Shown here piece after piece: positions 33,922-43,214 of a stretch of 62,546 bases of DNA. Within the stretch, counting starts at the first letter, position 1. Every line of letters begins with the position of its first letter. The stretch is from NCBI GenBank assembly GCA_016191015.1, contig JACPPM010000133.1, forward strand, positions 1 to 62,546, given 5' to 3'. The position numbers and the translations under genes were made by a program. The notes under the pieces were generated by a model, which saw nothing but the letters and a program-made list of their open reading frames with translations, was not told the origin of the DNA and did not search any database. Source of the stretch: Acidobacteriota bacterium. Its GTDB lineage: Bacteria > Acidobacteriota > CAIWXX01.

Positions 33922-36900
33922 GTGAGGCGTCGCGGGTCGTGGCACCACATCGCCGGGCGGCAGGCTACGGTGGCGGTGGTGGCGTTGCTCTTCGTGCCGC
34001 CGAGCCCCGCGCTCGATCCCGGCAAAGCCCTCACCCAATATATCCGCGATGAGTGGCAGGCCTCGCAAGGCTTGCCGCAGAGCTCCGTGTTCGCGATCTG
34101 CCAGACGCGTGACGGCTACCTCTGGCTTGGCACCCAATCCGGGCTCGCCCGGTTCGACGGCAACCGCTTCGCGGTGTTCGACACCAGGAACGGACTGAAG
34201 CACAACTACGTCTGGGCCCTGCTCGAGGATCGTGACGGAAGCCTTTGGATCGGCACCGTTGGAGGAGGACTGAGCCACATGAAGGAGAGGCAGTTCCGAG
34301 CGCTCACGGTGGAAGACGGGCTTCCGAACAACCACGTCCGCGCGCTCTGCCAGGATCGCGCGGGGAGCATCTGGGTCGGCACCGATGCCGGGCTCGGTCG
34401 AGTCGCGGATGGACGGCTGACCACGTTCGGGACAATGGATGGCCTCGCGAGCAGCCAGGTGAATTCGCTTGCCACGGATCGAGAGGGGAGCCTCTGGATC
34501 GGTACCGATCTGGGGCTTCAACGCCTTCAAGACGGCACGTTCACAACGTGGACGACGCGGGAGGGTCTGCCGAACGACCGCGTGCTCTCTCTTCTCTCAG
34601 ACCGTGCCGGGAGGCTCTGGATCGGCACACAGGGAGGGCTCGGCCGCCTTGCCCAGGGTAGGCTCACGACAATCGCCTCCGCAGATGAGCTCGGCAACGA
34701 CATCGTTCTGGCGCTCCGCGAAGATCAGCACGGAAGCCTCTGGGTCGGTACCTACGGAGGAGGTCTCAGCCGTTTCAGAGATGGCAAGATCACAAGCCTG
34801 ACTGTGGATGACGGCCTCTCGAACGACATCATCTCCTCCATCTACGAGGACCGCGAGGGAAGCCTCTGGGTCGGCACGAACGGCGGAGGGCTCGATCGTC
34901 TGAAGGACTCGAAGTTCACAAGCTTGACGACCCGTGAGGGCCTGTCCAACGACCTGATCCTCTCTACACAGGAAGACGCCGATGGCACCCTTTGGTTCGG
35001 CACCGCCGGCGGTGGTCTGAATCGCGTCGAGGGTGGAAGAGTCAAATCCTACACGACGCGAGACGGGCTTTCGAGCGACATCGTCTTCTCGACGTATCGG
35101 GACCGGGCGGGGACCTTCTGGATAGGCACCGACGGTGGGCTCGACCGCCTGGACGGCGACGCAGTGACGCGCTGGGTCGCGGGCGAAGATCGCCTGTCGC
35201 CGAGGCGAGTGCGGGCGATTTACGAAGACGCCGGGGGGAGCCTCTGGGTCGGGACCGACGGAGAGGGACTGATGCGAATCGCTCGTGGCGTGGTGTCACG
35301 ATTCACCAAGAAGGAGGGGCTCTCGGACGATGTCGTGAGCTCGATCTGTGAGGGCGCTGATGGGAGTCTCTGGATCGGCACCGAGGTCGGACTCAATAGG
35401 CTCATGGGTGGAAAGCTGACGACGTTCACGACCCGGGACGGCCTGGCGAGCGATTTCGTCCTGACAATCTCTCGGGACGGGCAGGGAAACCTATGGATCG
35501 GGACCTTCCGTGGGCTGAGCCTCTGGGCTGACGGGCGCTTCAGGTCCTTCACCGCTGCCGAGGGTATCTCGGATGGCCCGATTGGGGCGATCCTCGAGGA
35601 TGCGTCAGGCAACCTCTGGATGAGCACCAACACGGGCATTTTCCGCGTGAGCAAGGCCGAGCTGCACGCCGTGGCCGCCGGCGGCCGGGCTGCGGCATCG
35701 CCCACATGGTATGGGTCTGCTGATGGAATGAGAGCCGCCGAATGCAACGGCGGCTACCAGCCTGCGGGATGCAGAGCACGGGACGGGCGGCTGTGGTTCC
35801 CGACCGTCAAGGGCGCCGTCGTCATCGACCCCGAGAACATCCCCGTCAACCCACTCCCTCCGCCGGTCCTCATCGAGCAGGTGCTCTTCGATCGAGTGCC
35901 CATAACCGGAGCTCTCACCAAATCCGATCTCATCGTCTCGCCAGGCACCGAGAAGTTCGAGATTTCCTACACGGCCTGCAGCCTCCTCGCCACACCCCGG
36001 GTGCGATTCAAGTACCGGCTAGAGGGATTTGACCGGGACTGGGTGGAGGCCGGCTCCGAGCGCATCGCACGCTACACAAACCTCCCGCCCCGTCACTACA
36101 CCTTCCGCGTCATCGCATGCAACGAGGACGGTGTCTGGAACCAGTCCGGCGCCTCCTTCTCCTTCCACCTGAAGCCTCACCTCTACCAGACGCCGTGGTT
36201 CTACGCCTTGTGCGCGATCGGAATCGTGGGCATCGCAACCGGCGTTCACCAGACCCGAGTGCGCCGCCTGAAGGCGCGCCAGCAGGTGCTCACCTCCCTC
36301 GTGGAAGAGAAGACCCAAGACCTTCGGCTGGCGATCGACGAGCTGCAGGTCCGAAACGAGGAGCTGGCTCGGCTCAACAGCGAGAAGAACGAGCTCCTCG
36401 GCATCGCCGCCCATGACCTGAAGAACCCGCTGGGCTCCATCCGGGGCTATGCAGAGATGATCATCGAGGAGCCCGGGATGGATCTTGCCGAGCGCCGGGA
36501 GGTTCTCGAGAAGATCGTCGTGGCCTCGCAGCGGATGGTCGATCTGATCATCGACCTCCTGGAAGTCAACGCCATCGAACGCGGGCAGATGAAATGCGAG
36601 TTGGCCCCGTGTGACGTAGGGGCCGTGGCCGCCCAGGTGATCGAGTCCTGCCGCCGCGCTGCCGACGCGAAGGGCCAAACGCTCCACTACGAAGCACCTC
36701 CCGAGCACGCCGTCGCTGACGCCGACCGCGACATCACGCTCCAAGTCTGCGACAACCTCCTCGCCAATGCAGTGAAATACTCGCCTCACGGGAAGAGCAT
36801 CTGGGTGAGGGTACGCCATATGGACGGGAAGGTGAGAATCGAGGTGAGGGATGAGGGCCCCGGAGTCTCGGCCGCGGACCTCAAGAAAATGTTCGGAAAG

Positions 36901-37089
36901 TTCGCGCGGCTCACGGCACGCCCGACAGGAGGTGAGCACTCGACGGGGCTCGGCCTCTCCATCGTGAAGAGTATGGTGGAGGCGATGCACGGGCGGGTCT
37001 GGTGTGAGAGTCAGCCAGGCGCCGGCGCCACCTTCATCGTCGAGCTGCCCGCGAATCCGGCCCAGGGCCTGGTCAAAGTCCCGATCTAA
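33922..37089 (+). CDS. Propeller histidine kinase, complete
   Basis: A 1055-residue membrane sensor kinase. Signal-like start, 13 propeller blades with W(I/V)GTxxGGLxRL repeats, a Y_Y_Y domain (FEISYTACSLLATPRVRFKY), a membrane helix (WFYALCAIGIVGIATGVH), a coiled coil, then HisKA (IAAHDLKNPLGSIRGY), N box (CDNLLANAVKYSPHG), G1 (VRDEGPGVS) and G2 (GLGLSIVKSMVEAMHG). GTG at 33922 is the only plausible start. No regulator gene is adjacent; the lone receiver at 24857 is one possible partner. Confidence 0.94.
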   Translation: MRRRGSWHHIAGRQATVAVVALLFVPPSPALDPGKALTQYIRDEWQASQGLPQSSVFAICQTRDGYLWLGTQSGLARFDGNRFAVFDTRNGLKHNYVWALLEDRDGSLWIGTVGGGLSHMKERQFRALTVEDGLPNNHVRALCQDRAGSIWVGTDAGLGRVADGRLTTFGTMDGLASSQVNSLATDREGSLWIGTDLGLQRLQDGTFTTWTTREGLPNDRVLSLLSDRAGRLWIGTQGGLGRLAQGRLTTIASADELGNDIVLALREDQHGSLWVGTYGGGLSRFRDGKITSLTVDDGLSNDIISSIYEDREGSLWVGTNGGGLDRLKDSKFTSLTTREGLSNDLILSTQEDADGTLWFGTAGGGLNRVEGGRVKSYTTRDGLSSDIVFSTYRDRAGTFWIGTDGGLDRLDGDAVTRWVAGEDRLSPRRVRAIYEDAGGSLWVGTDGEGLMRIARGVVSRFTKKEGLSDDVVSSICEGADGSLWIGTEVGLNRLMGGKLTTFTTRDGLASDFVLTISRDGQGNLWIGTFRGLSLWADGRFRSFTAAEGISDGPIGAILEDASGNLWMSTNTGIFRVSKAELHAVAAGGRAAASPTWYGSADGMRAAECNGGYQPAGCRARDGRLWFPTVKGAVVIDPENIPVNPLPPPVLIEQVLFDRVPITGALTKSDLIVSPGTEKFEISYTACSLLATPRVRFKYRLEGFDRDWVEAGSERIARYTNLPPRHYTFRVIACNEDGVWNQSGASFSFHLKPHLYQTPWFYALCAIGIVGIATGVHQTRVRRLKARQQVLTSLVEEKTQDLRLAIDELQVRNEELARLNSEKNELLGIAAHDLKNPLGSIRGYAEMIIEEPGMDLAERREVLEKIVVASQRMVDLIIDLLEVNAIERGQMKCELAPCDVGAVAAQVIESCRRAADAKGQTLHYEAPPEHAVADADRDITLQVCDNLLANAVKYSPHGKSIWVRVRHMDGKVRIEVRDEGPGVSAADLKKMFGKFARLTARPTGGEHSTGLGLSIVKSMVEAMHGRVWCESQPGAGATFIVELPANPAQGLVKVPI

Positions 37090-37230
37090 CCGCAGATTTC
37101 GTCGATTCTTCCCGCAGATTCCGCCGATGGCTTCGCGAGGCAGGCGGAATTCGTTTGGAGGAGCGCTCTGCGATCAGTGATGATCCCATCTGTCCAATCC
37201 GTCCGGGGATCTCCGTCATCTGCGGGTTCC
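37088..37230. repeat. Imperfect palindromic intergenic repeat, type 2
   Basis: Left arm AACCGCAGATTTCGTCGATT, right arm ending TCATCTGCGGGTTCC near 37230, with loose inner complementarity. It overlaps the kinase stop codon at its first bases and resembles 24451-24590. It occupies about half the gap. Confidence 0.7.
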
Positions 37231-37297
37231 TCCGATCGACGTCACCCGGACATTCCGCTACGGCTTTGACGTTCACTTGGAGCACGGTCGCCGGTCC

Positions 37298-37325
37298 TTG
37301 ACATTCCTCCGTCGTCTGCCACAAT
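37298..37325 (+). promoter_or_regulatory. Possible promoter of the 37391 gene
   Basis: TTGACA (37298-37303), 16-bp spacer, CACAAT (37320-37325). The -10 matches only in part. Confidence 0.4.
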
Positions 37326-37390
37326 CGTCCTCAGACGAGTCACCACGATGACGGCCACGCACGATGGTCATTGATTCAGAGGGAGGGACT

Positions 37391-37843
37391 ATGTTGAGGA
37401 GGTTCGGTGTCGGTGTCGCACTAACTGCAGTCGCGCTGCTCCTGATGAGCCCCGTGCTCGCGTCAGCCTCTTTCGCCGCCATGGACGACGCGGCGAATTT
37501 GAGCCAGGCACGCTCCGTCTATTCGTACGAAGCGGCCGGACGGCGAGATCCTTTCACGTCCCCGCAAGCCACGGTGAAGACGATCCCGGGGAGCGGGCTC
37601 GCGTCGGTACAGATCGCATCGCTCGATCTCATCGGAATCGCCAGGGATTCGAGGGGCAATCTCGCCGTACTGCGAGCTCCCGACAGCAAGACGTACTTCG
37701 CCCGCATCGGTGCCCGGCTCGCGGACGGCAAGATTCTGGCGATCGGAGAGGGCACCGTGACGTTTCGCGAAGAGATCAGAGACCCACTCTCGCCGAGGCC
37801 CTTCCGCGACCTGACGAAAAGACTCAATCCCAGCGGGGAGTGA
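37391..37843 (+). CDS. Secreted PilP-like domain protein
   Basis: A 150-residue protein from the ATG at 37391, preceded by GGGAGGG. A signal peptide (VGVALTAVALLLMSPVLASA) is followed by YEAAGRRDPFTSP, VQIASLDLIGIARDSRGN and AVLRAPDSKTYFARIGARLADG. This is the layout of PilP, the type IV pilus inner-membrane lipoprotein, but without a lipobox and away from other pil genes. It is probably a PilP-related periplasmic protein; a pilus role is not shown. The 13-bp gap to the next gene suggests an operon. Confidence 0.8.
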   Translation: MLRRFGVGVALTAVALLLMSPVLASASFAAMDDAANLSQARSVYSYEAAGRRDPFTSPQATVKTIPGSGLASVQIASLDLIGIARDSRGNLAVLRAPDSKTYFARIGARLADGKILAIGEGTVTFREEIRDPLSPRPFRDLTKRLNPSGE

Positions 37844-37856
37844 CGTCCGGACGGTC

Positions 37857-38276
37857 GTGATATCCCCCGACATCAGAGCTGTCCTCGTGGCGGTGGCGGA
37901 GCCTCTGCTCTTCGGCCTCATTGTCTTTATCGTGGGCACAGCCTCCCCGTGGTTTCTCCTCATGGTTGCCACCGGCGGGCTCGTGGGACTTCTGATGGAG
38001 AGAGCGAACGAGTGGAGGCAGAGGGAGGACGATGATATCGAACTGCGCGACGGTGCGAAGATCCCGAGGTTTCATGAAGGGCCGACGATGAGCCGGATCG
38101 CACCCGAGGGAGGCCCGGGACTCGTCTTCACGCTGGGGGTCGTCTACATGTTTCTCGTCACAATAGTTCCCGATATCGGGGCTGTCCTCTTTGCCACTCT
38201 GGTCGGGATCCTCGCAATCGTCGGAGCGGTCAACGCGTACCGATTGATCTCCCGTGGGGGCGCGAGATCAACGTAA
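37857..38276 (+). CDS. Small integral membrane protein of unknown function
   Basis: A 139-residue protein (GTG start). Four hydrophobic stretches are visible, including LLFGLIVFIVGTASPWFLLM, VATGGLVGLLM, VFTLGVVYMFLVTIV and AVLFATLVGILAIVGAVNAY, separated by a charged loop (ERANEWRQREDDDIELRDG). I do not recognise a family. Its 3' end overlaps that of pdxT by 9 bp on the other strand. Confidence 0.7.
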   Translation: MISPDIRAVLVAVAEPLLFGLIVFIVGTASPWFLLMVATGGLVGLLMERANEWRQREDDDIELRDGAKIPRFHEGPTMSRIAPEGGPGLVFTLGVVYMFLVTIVPDIGAVLFATLVGILAIVGAVNAYRLISRGGARST

Positions 38277-38894
38277 GACCGATCCCCCCACGGAAGCAAC
38301 ACACCGGCCACGCCCGACGGGTGCACACATGCTGGCGAACAGCCGGTGAATGCGCGTGTCGGGCGTGAGCTCCGGGTGAAACGTTGTCGCCAGGATCCGG
38401 CCGCTGCGCACCATGACGGGGCGGCCGCGCAACTCGGCCAGGATCTCGACTCCGGCTCCTACGCTCCTGATCACGGGCGCGCGAATGAAGATCATTGGAA
38501 GTGGTGGATCGCCGAGCAGCGGGACCGGGACGCTCGTCTCGAAGCTGTCGACCTGCCGGCCGTAGCCGTTGCGCTGAATATCGACGTCAAGCAGTCCGAT
38601 CGAAGGCTGCGCGGGAGACCCGACCCTCGACGCCAGCAGTATCACCCCGGCGCAGGTCCCGTAGAGAGCGCCACCGCGGTCGTGAAAACCGCGGATCGCT
38701 TCGAAAAAATCGGTCCCCTCCATCAGCTTCAGCAACGCCGTGCTCTCGCCCCCCGGGATCACCAACCCGTCAAGATCATCCAATTGTCGCGAAACTCGGA
38801 CGTCGACTGTCTCCGCTCCCGCCGCGCGCAACGAGACCCCGTGCAGCGCGAAATCTCCCTGCAGCGCCAGAATGCCGATTCGACGATTGCGCAT
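38268..38894 (-). CDS. pdxT: Pyridoxal 5'-phosphate synthase glutaminase subunit
   Basis: Releases ammonia from glutamine for PdxS. The 208 residues carry the class I triad: Cys in YGTCAGVILLA, His and Glu in TFHPELTPD, plus the oxyanion segment IPGGESTALLKL. N-terminal IGILALQGDFALH is typical. It is the last gene of pdxR-pdxS-pdxT, separated from pdxS by 147 bp that contain word repeats. Confidence 0.96.
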   Translation of the reverse strand: MRNRRIGILALQGDFALHGVSLRAAGAETVDVRVSRQLDDLDGLVIPGGESTALLKLMEGTDFFEAIRGFHDRGGALYGTCAGVILLASRVGSPAQPSIGLLDVDIQRNGYGRQVDSFETSVPVPLLGDPPLPMIFIRAPVIRSVGAGVEILAELRGRPVMVRSGRILATTFHPELTPDTRIHRLFASMCAPVGRGRCVASVGGSVLR

Positions 38895-38991
38895 CTTATT
38901 CTGCGTAAGTCAATCCTGGGTTCCTCTCAACGTGGAACAGCGACGCGCGGAGGAGAGCTGATGTCAGTGAGGCCGAGCCGGCGGGCAGCTC

Positions 38992-39027
38992 GCTCCACGC
39001 TCTACGCTCCACGCTCTACGCTCCACA
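38992..39027. repeat. Word repeat between pdxS and pdxT
   Basis: GCTCCACGCTCTAC is repeated 2.5 times (36 bp), almost the same word as in the dispersed repeat copies A and B. It is followed by the pdxS stop after 14 bp. Confidence 0.75.
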
Positions 39028-39041
39028 CGCCGTGCCCCTAC

Positions 39042-39923
39042 CTACCAACCTCGCGTCTGCAACAGCTCGCTCTCGTCCAGCTTCGCCACGTCGATGCCCT
39101 TCATCGGTTCGCCCAGATCCTCGCTGACCTGCAGCAGGATATCCGGGTCGCGATAGTGGGTGACGGCCTTCACGATTGCCTTCGCCCGCTTCTCGGGGTC
39201 ATTCGACTTGAAGATGCCTGAGCCGACAAAGCAGGTCTCGGCACCGAGCTGCATGCAGAGCGCCGCATCGGCCGGTGTCGCGATGCCTCCGGCAGCGAAG
39301 TTCGGCACGGGCAGCTTCGCGTCCTTCGCCACCATCCGGACCAGCTCGTACGGCGCCCCCAGCTCCTTCGCCTTGTGCACCAGCTCCTCTTCGGGCAGGG
39401 CATGGAGAATCTTCATCTCGCGCATCACGCGGCGCAGGTGCCTGACGGCCTCGACGATGTTCCCGCTCCCCGCCTCACCCTTCGTCCGGATCATCGCCGC
39501 GCCCTCGGCGATCCGTCTCAGCGCTTCGCCCAGGTCGCGACAGCCGCAGACAAACGGCACCTTGAACGCCTGTTTGTCGATGTGATGCTCGTCGTCGGCC
39601 GGCGTCAACACCTCGCTTTCATCGATGTAGTCGACGCCGAGCGCCTCGAGGATCTGCGCTTCGACGAAATGGCCGATCCTGACCTTCGCCATCACCGGGA
39701 TCGACACCGTGTCCATGATCTCGCGGATCTTCTTCGGCGGTGCCATCCGGGCGATCCCCCCTTCGGCGCGGATGTCCGCCGGCACTCGCTCGAGCGCCAT
39801 CACCGACACTGCCCCCGCATCCTCCGCGATCTTGGCTTGAATGGCGTTGGTCACGTCCATGATGACCCCGCCCTTCAGCATCTCCGCCAGACCCGTCTTC
39901 AAGGTCAAGCCGTTAGTTTCCAT
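39042..39923 (-). CDS. pdxS: Pyridoxal 5'-phosphate synthase subunit PdxS
   Basis: Makes pyridoxal 5'-phosphate from ribose 5-phosphate, glyceraldehyde 3-phosphate and ammonia delivered by PdxT. The 293 residues are canonical: [40 protein letters not shown], the catalytic Lys in [27 protein letters not shown] and [20 protein letters not shown]. It starts 18 bp after the pdxR stop. Confidence 0.97.
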   Translation of the reverse strand: METNGLTLKTGLAEMLKGGVIMDVTNAIQAKIAEDAGAVSVMALERVPADIRAEGGIARMAPPKKIREIMDTVSIPVMAKVRIGHFVEAQILEALGVDYIDESEVLTPADDEHHIDKQAFKVPFVCGCRDLGEALRRIAEGAAMIRTKGEAGSGNIVEAVRHLRRVMREMKILHALPEEELVHKAKELGAPYELVRMVAKDAKLPVPNFAAGGIATPADAALCMQLGAETCFVGSGIFKSNDPEKRAKAIVKAVTHYRDPDILLQVSEDLGEPMKGIDVAKLDESELLQTRGW

Positions 39924-39941
39924 AGTTCCCTCCTGTCAGTA

Positions 39942-41429
39942 TCAAAGAAAAAGTATGTTCCTGGCATCGTTTGCTCTCGCCCGCCGGGCCGCGCGCCGCA
40001 CGCGAAGGAGTTTTCCGAGGATCGCTATGCCGGCGGCAATCTCCTGCTCAGACGCAAGGGACAGAGACAGGCGGAACGATCGCTCCCCCCCGCGGCCGCC
40101 CGGATAGAACCGCGATCCCGGCCAGAGGTGCACCCCTCGGCTCACCGCCTCCGAGCTCAAGACGCTCGAGTCATAACCCTCCGGCAACGTCACCCACAAC
40201 GAAAACCCTCCGTCTGGCTCCGTCCAGATCGAGCCATCCGGCATGTGGAGAGCGAGTGTCCGTCGAGCTCCATCGAGTCGCTTCCGGTACTCGCGGCGAA
40301 GCCGCACGAGATGCCTGTCGTACTGGCCGCTGCGGCAAAACTCATTCACGGCCGCCTGTGTGAGAACCGACGTGTGGATATCGGTGTACTGCTTGGCCAG
40401 CACCAGGGGCTCGGCCAGCGCCGCCGGCGCGATCATCCACCCCATCCGGAGCCCCGGGAGAAGTGTCTTCGAGAATGTCGAGAGGTAGATCACATTGGCC
40501 GACCCCATTCTCCCGGCAACCGGCCTTCGCTCCCGCCCTGAGAATCGCAGATCATGCTCGAAATCGTCCTCGACCAGAAGCGTCCCAGTGGCAGCGGCGA
40601 GGCGGGCGAGGGCATTGCGCTTCTCCTCGGACATCGTGATGCCGGTTGGATTCTGGAAGTTCGGCATGAAGTACAGGAGCTTGATGCGTTCGTTCCTGAT
40701 GAGGCTTTGCAGCGAGGCGACGTCGAGTCCGTCCGTCTCCATCGGTACAGCGAGGACCCGCGCTTCGTGGAGCGCGAGCTCGGGCAGAATCCCGGCGTAG
40801 GTCGGCGACTCGACCGCGACGGCGTCTCCCGGATTGAGGAAAGTGCGGAAGATGAGATCCAACCCTTGCTGAGATCCCTGGACGACGACAGCCTGGCCGG
40901 ATCCGATACCGATGCGGCGTGCGCGTTCCTCGAGGTACTCACGGAGCGGGTGGTAGCCCTGAGCCGACCCGTATTGAAGCAGCTCGGGTCTGCCCCTCAT
41001 CAGCTTCTCGTGGATTCTTCGAAAAGCATCGAGCGGAAACATCGATGGCGCGGGCCACAGAGCCGAGAAATCGTACTCCGGTAGTTCGCTGCCCCACCCA
41101 GGCTCGGGCAGGAGGTGTCTGTAGAGAGACTGAATGCGGTCGGCGACGGGGACCGACTGTGCGCTGGGAGACGCGGCGACAATGGTGCCACGGCCCGGGC
41201 GGCTCGTGACCAAGCCCCGCCGCCGCAACTCGGAAAACCCCTGGACGATCGTCGCCTTGTTGAGCCCGGTCCTCTCCGCGAGCAGGCGGACGGTCGGAAG
41301 CCGGTCGCCCGGCTGCAGGCGCCCCGAGTTGATCAGGCGCTCGAAGTGCTCCCCGACTGCCTTGTAGGCCGGCTGATCTTGTCCGAGTTGTACGCCTATT
41401 TCGTTCCCTGCATTCTCGCTGTCGACCAT
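39942..41429 (-). CDS. pdxR: MocR/PdxR-type regulator (GntR HTH fused to aminotransferase fold)
   Basis: Pyridoxal phosphate-responsive regulator of PLP synthesis. Of 495 residues the first 75 are a GntR-type helix-turn-helix (LINSGRLQPGDRLPTVRLLA, TGLNKATIVQGFSELRRRGL). The rest is a fold-type I aminotransferase-like domain with the PLP lysine in YLSTFSKTLLPGLRMGW. I chose ATG 41429 because the promoter lies immediately before it; an upstream GTG at 41468 would place the promoter inside the gene. The message would then be leaderless. It heads the pdxR-pdxS-pdxT operon. Confidence 0.9.
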   Translation of the reverse strand: MVDSENAGNEIGVQLGQDQPAYKAVGEHFERLINSGRLQPGDRLPTVRLLAERTGLNKATIVQGFSELRRRGLVTSRPGRGTIVAASPSAQSVPVADRIQSLYRHLLPEPGWGSELPEYDFSALWPAPSMFPLDAFRRIHEKLMRGRPELLQYGSAQGYHPLREYLEERARRIGIGSGQAVVVQGSQQGLDLIFRTFLNPGDAVAVESPTYAGILPELALHEARVLAVPMETDGLDVASLQSLIRNERIKLLYFMPNFQNPTGITMSEEKRNALARLAAATGTLLVEDDFEHDLRFSGRERRPVAGRMGSANVIYLSTFSKTLLPGLRMGWMIAPAALAEPLVLAKQYTDIHTSVLTQAAVNEFCRSGQYDRHLVRLRREYRKRLDGARRTLALHMPDGSIWTEPDGGFSLWVTLPEGYDSSVLSSEAVSRGVHLWPGSRFYPGGRGGERSFRLSLSLASEQEIAAGIAILGKLLRVRRAARRARANDARNILFL

Positions 41430-41435
41430 ATCGAT

Positions 41436-41464
41436 ATAGTACAACCGATACAAGATACGGTCAA
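41436..41464 (-). promoter_or_regulatory. pdxR promoter with GATAC operator in the spacer
   Basis: On the minus strand TTGACC (41459-41464), 17-bp spacer, TACTAT (41436-41441); the -10 ends only about 7 bases before the ATG. Two GATAC repeats at 41447-41451 and 41454-41458 lie in the spacer, a likely site for autoregulation by PdxR. Confidence 0.7.
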
Positions 41465-41468
41465 GCAC

Positions 41469-41501
41469 CCTGAATCCGCGCGTAAGACGCGCGGATTCAG
41501 G
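41469..41501. terminator. Perfect hairpin between the metG operon and pdxR
   Basis: CCTGAATCCGCGCG (41469-41482) pairs perfectly with CGCGCGGATTCAGG (41488-41501) around TAAGA. It sits 2 bp beyond the stop of the lipoprotein gene and just upstream of the pdxR promoter. No T-run follows on the minus strand, so simple intrinsic termination is uncertain; it may insulate the two operons. Confidence 0.6.
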
Positions 41502-41503
41502 AC

Positions 41504-42412
41504 TCAGGATCGTATCTTGCGGAAGTACGGCGGCTTGTACAGGTAAAGCGTCTCGTGCTCTTGGCCGGATCGATCGAAGTGCCGAACTTTGACGCGCACC
41601 GAGCCATCGTCCTGCGTCTCGCTGGTGATCGGGAGAAGGCCTCTCAGATTGCGTTCGACGTAAGCCGTTCCGTAGGACTCGGCTTTGGCATTCCAGGTAA
41701 ACACCCTGATCCGGTCAAAATCCGCTTTCGGGTCGGCATCGACCGAGAGGTCTGCGTAGACGTACTGTGGGATTCCGCCCCGAATCCGATTCATTTCCAC
41801 GCACGCGGCGAACTTCCTCTCCTCCTGGTAGTCCTCGAGTGGCGGGGGGATCACAGGCTGAACGAGCCACACGGCGACCCAGCCGCAGTCCCCTTCCGCC
41901 GTGCGCACCTTCAAGAACTGCGTCGGCGCGTGTCCGCCTTCGACCTCCGGACTCGCACCGTGGCTCCGTCCCAGCACCGAAACGGCCTGGGCCTTTTTCA
42001 AGCGCAGCGGGAACGGGGCATTCCGGTCCGGTTCGAGCCGGAGGTTGGCGTCTGACCCCAGCACCGCCTCGAACTGCATCTGCTCAGCCGCTGATTCGGC
42101 CGCCAGTTTCCGCGCTCGCTCGAGCACGTCGAGCCCGGCCGTGTCCTCGCCCGCCACCCATCCCTCCTCGCCCTTCTCCGTCCTCACCTTCAGCCAGTTG
42201 TCTTTTTCGAACAACACATCGATCCGCTCACCGTTCAGCAGTTCGCGAATGGGTTTGAAGCCGCTGCGCGGCGTGAGAAGGAGCGGTGTGGCCGGCGTGC
42301 AGACGAAAACCTCCCTGACGGCTTTCTCGTCTTGCCGGCCGCAGCCGGAAAGGAGCAGGAGAAGCGGGATCATCGAGAGTAGGCGGCAGCGAAACGGCTC
42401 AGAGGTTCTCAT
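41504..42412 (-). CDS. Lipoprotein with two SH3-like domains
   Basis: A 302-residue protein. A lipobox is visible in LLLLLSGC after the leader. Two bacterial SH3-type segments follow: LLTPRSGFKPIRELLNGERI with WLKVRTEKGEEGWVAGEDTA, and DANLRLEPDRNAPFPLRLKK with FLKVRTAEGDCGWVAVWLVQ. A C-terminal domain of about 90 residues (EERKFAACVEMNRIRGGIPQ) is unrecognised. SH3b domains often bind peptidoglycan. The ATG overlaps the end of tatD by 14 bp; it is the last gene of larC-metG-tatD. Confidence 0.83.
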   Translation of the reverse strand: MRTSEPFRCRLLSMIPLLLLLSGCGRQDEKAVREVFVCTPATPLLLTPRSGFKPIRELLNGERIDVLFEKDNWLKVRTEKGEEGWVAGEDTAGLDVLERARKLAAESAAEQMQFEAVLGSDANLRLEPDRNAPFPLRLKKAQAVSVLGRSHGASPEVEGGHAPTQFLKVRTAEGDCGWVAVWLVQPVIPPPLEDYQEERKFAACVEMNRIRGGIPQYVYADLSVDADPKADFDRIRVFTWNAKAESYGTAYVERNLRGLLPITSETQDDGSVRVKVRHFDRSGQEHETLYLYKPPYFRKIRS

Positions 42413-43193
42413 GGATTGTCACCTGCGGAAACATCGAGCAGAAGTTTCGGGTGGTAATCTCGGCCAGCCGTGAAGCGGTGATTCCACGGAGATTCGCCAC
42501 GGCCTCCGCCGTCCAGCGCACGAAGGCCGGCTCGTTCCGCTTGCCCCGGTGGGGCACGGGGGCGAGGTAGGGCGAATCAGTCTCGACAAGAATCACGTCC
42601 TCGGGCAGCTTTGAGGCAGCGTCACGAATCGGTTCGGCGCGCGGGAAAGTCACGATTCCCGAAAACGAGATCATGAACCCGATTCCCACCATCCGTTCGG
42701 CGAATTCCAGATTGCCGGTGAAGCAGTGCATGATCCCGTTGAGCCGGTCCGGGCCGCAGAGTGCCGACAGTATCCGGTATATGTCATCTTCGGCCTCGCG
42801 GCAGTGGACGATGAGCGGAAGGCCTCGATCCAATCCGGCACGCACCTGCTCCTCGAAGGCTTCACGCTGGCTTGCCGGCGGCGAAAGGTTGTAGTGGTAG
42901 TCCAGTCCGATCTCGCCCCACGCAATGACGGCGGCATCACGACTCGTCTCCACCAACCGCTGGCAGACCGATCGATTGAAGGCCGAGGCCTGGTGAGGAT
43001 GGATGCCGGTCGTCGTCCGGACCCACGGATATCGTTGAGCCAGATCGAGCGATCGTGCCATCAATCCGGCATCGCTCCCGTCACCGATCGAGAGCAGAAA
43101 ACCGACACCCGTGTCCCTGGCGCGCGTGATCACGGCGTCGCGATCCGAGTCGAACTCGGACATCTCGAGGTGGCAGTGCGAGTCGATGAGCAC
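42399..43193 (-). CDS. tatD: TatD-family metal-dependent DNase
   Basis: The 264 residues carry TatD/YcfH motifs: metal ligands in DSHCHLEMSEFD, GEIGLDYHYN, PLIVHCREA, HCFTGNLEF and ETDSPYLAP. These enzymes cleave DNA or remove 3' ends, and in other bacteria they lie next to metG, as here (22 bp from metG). Exact substrate is unknown. Confidence 0.92.
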   Translation of the reverse strand: MLIDSHCHLEMSEFDSDRDAVITRARDTGVGFLLSIGDGSDAGLMARSLDLAQRYPWVRTTTGIHPHQASAFNRSVCQRLVETSRDAAVIAWGEIGLDYHYNLSPPASQREAFEEQVRAGLDRGLPLIVHCREAEDDIYRILSALCGPDRLNGIMHCFTGNLEFAERMVGIGFMISFSGIVTFPRAEPIRDAASKLPEDVILVETDSPYLAPVPHRGKRNEPAFVRWTAEAVANLRGITASRLAEITTRNFCSMFPQVTIHENL

Positions 43194-43214
43194 GTGTCTC
43201 CGGCGCGGCGAAGC

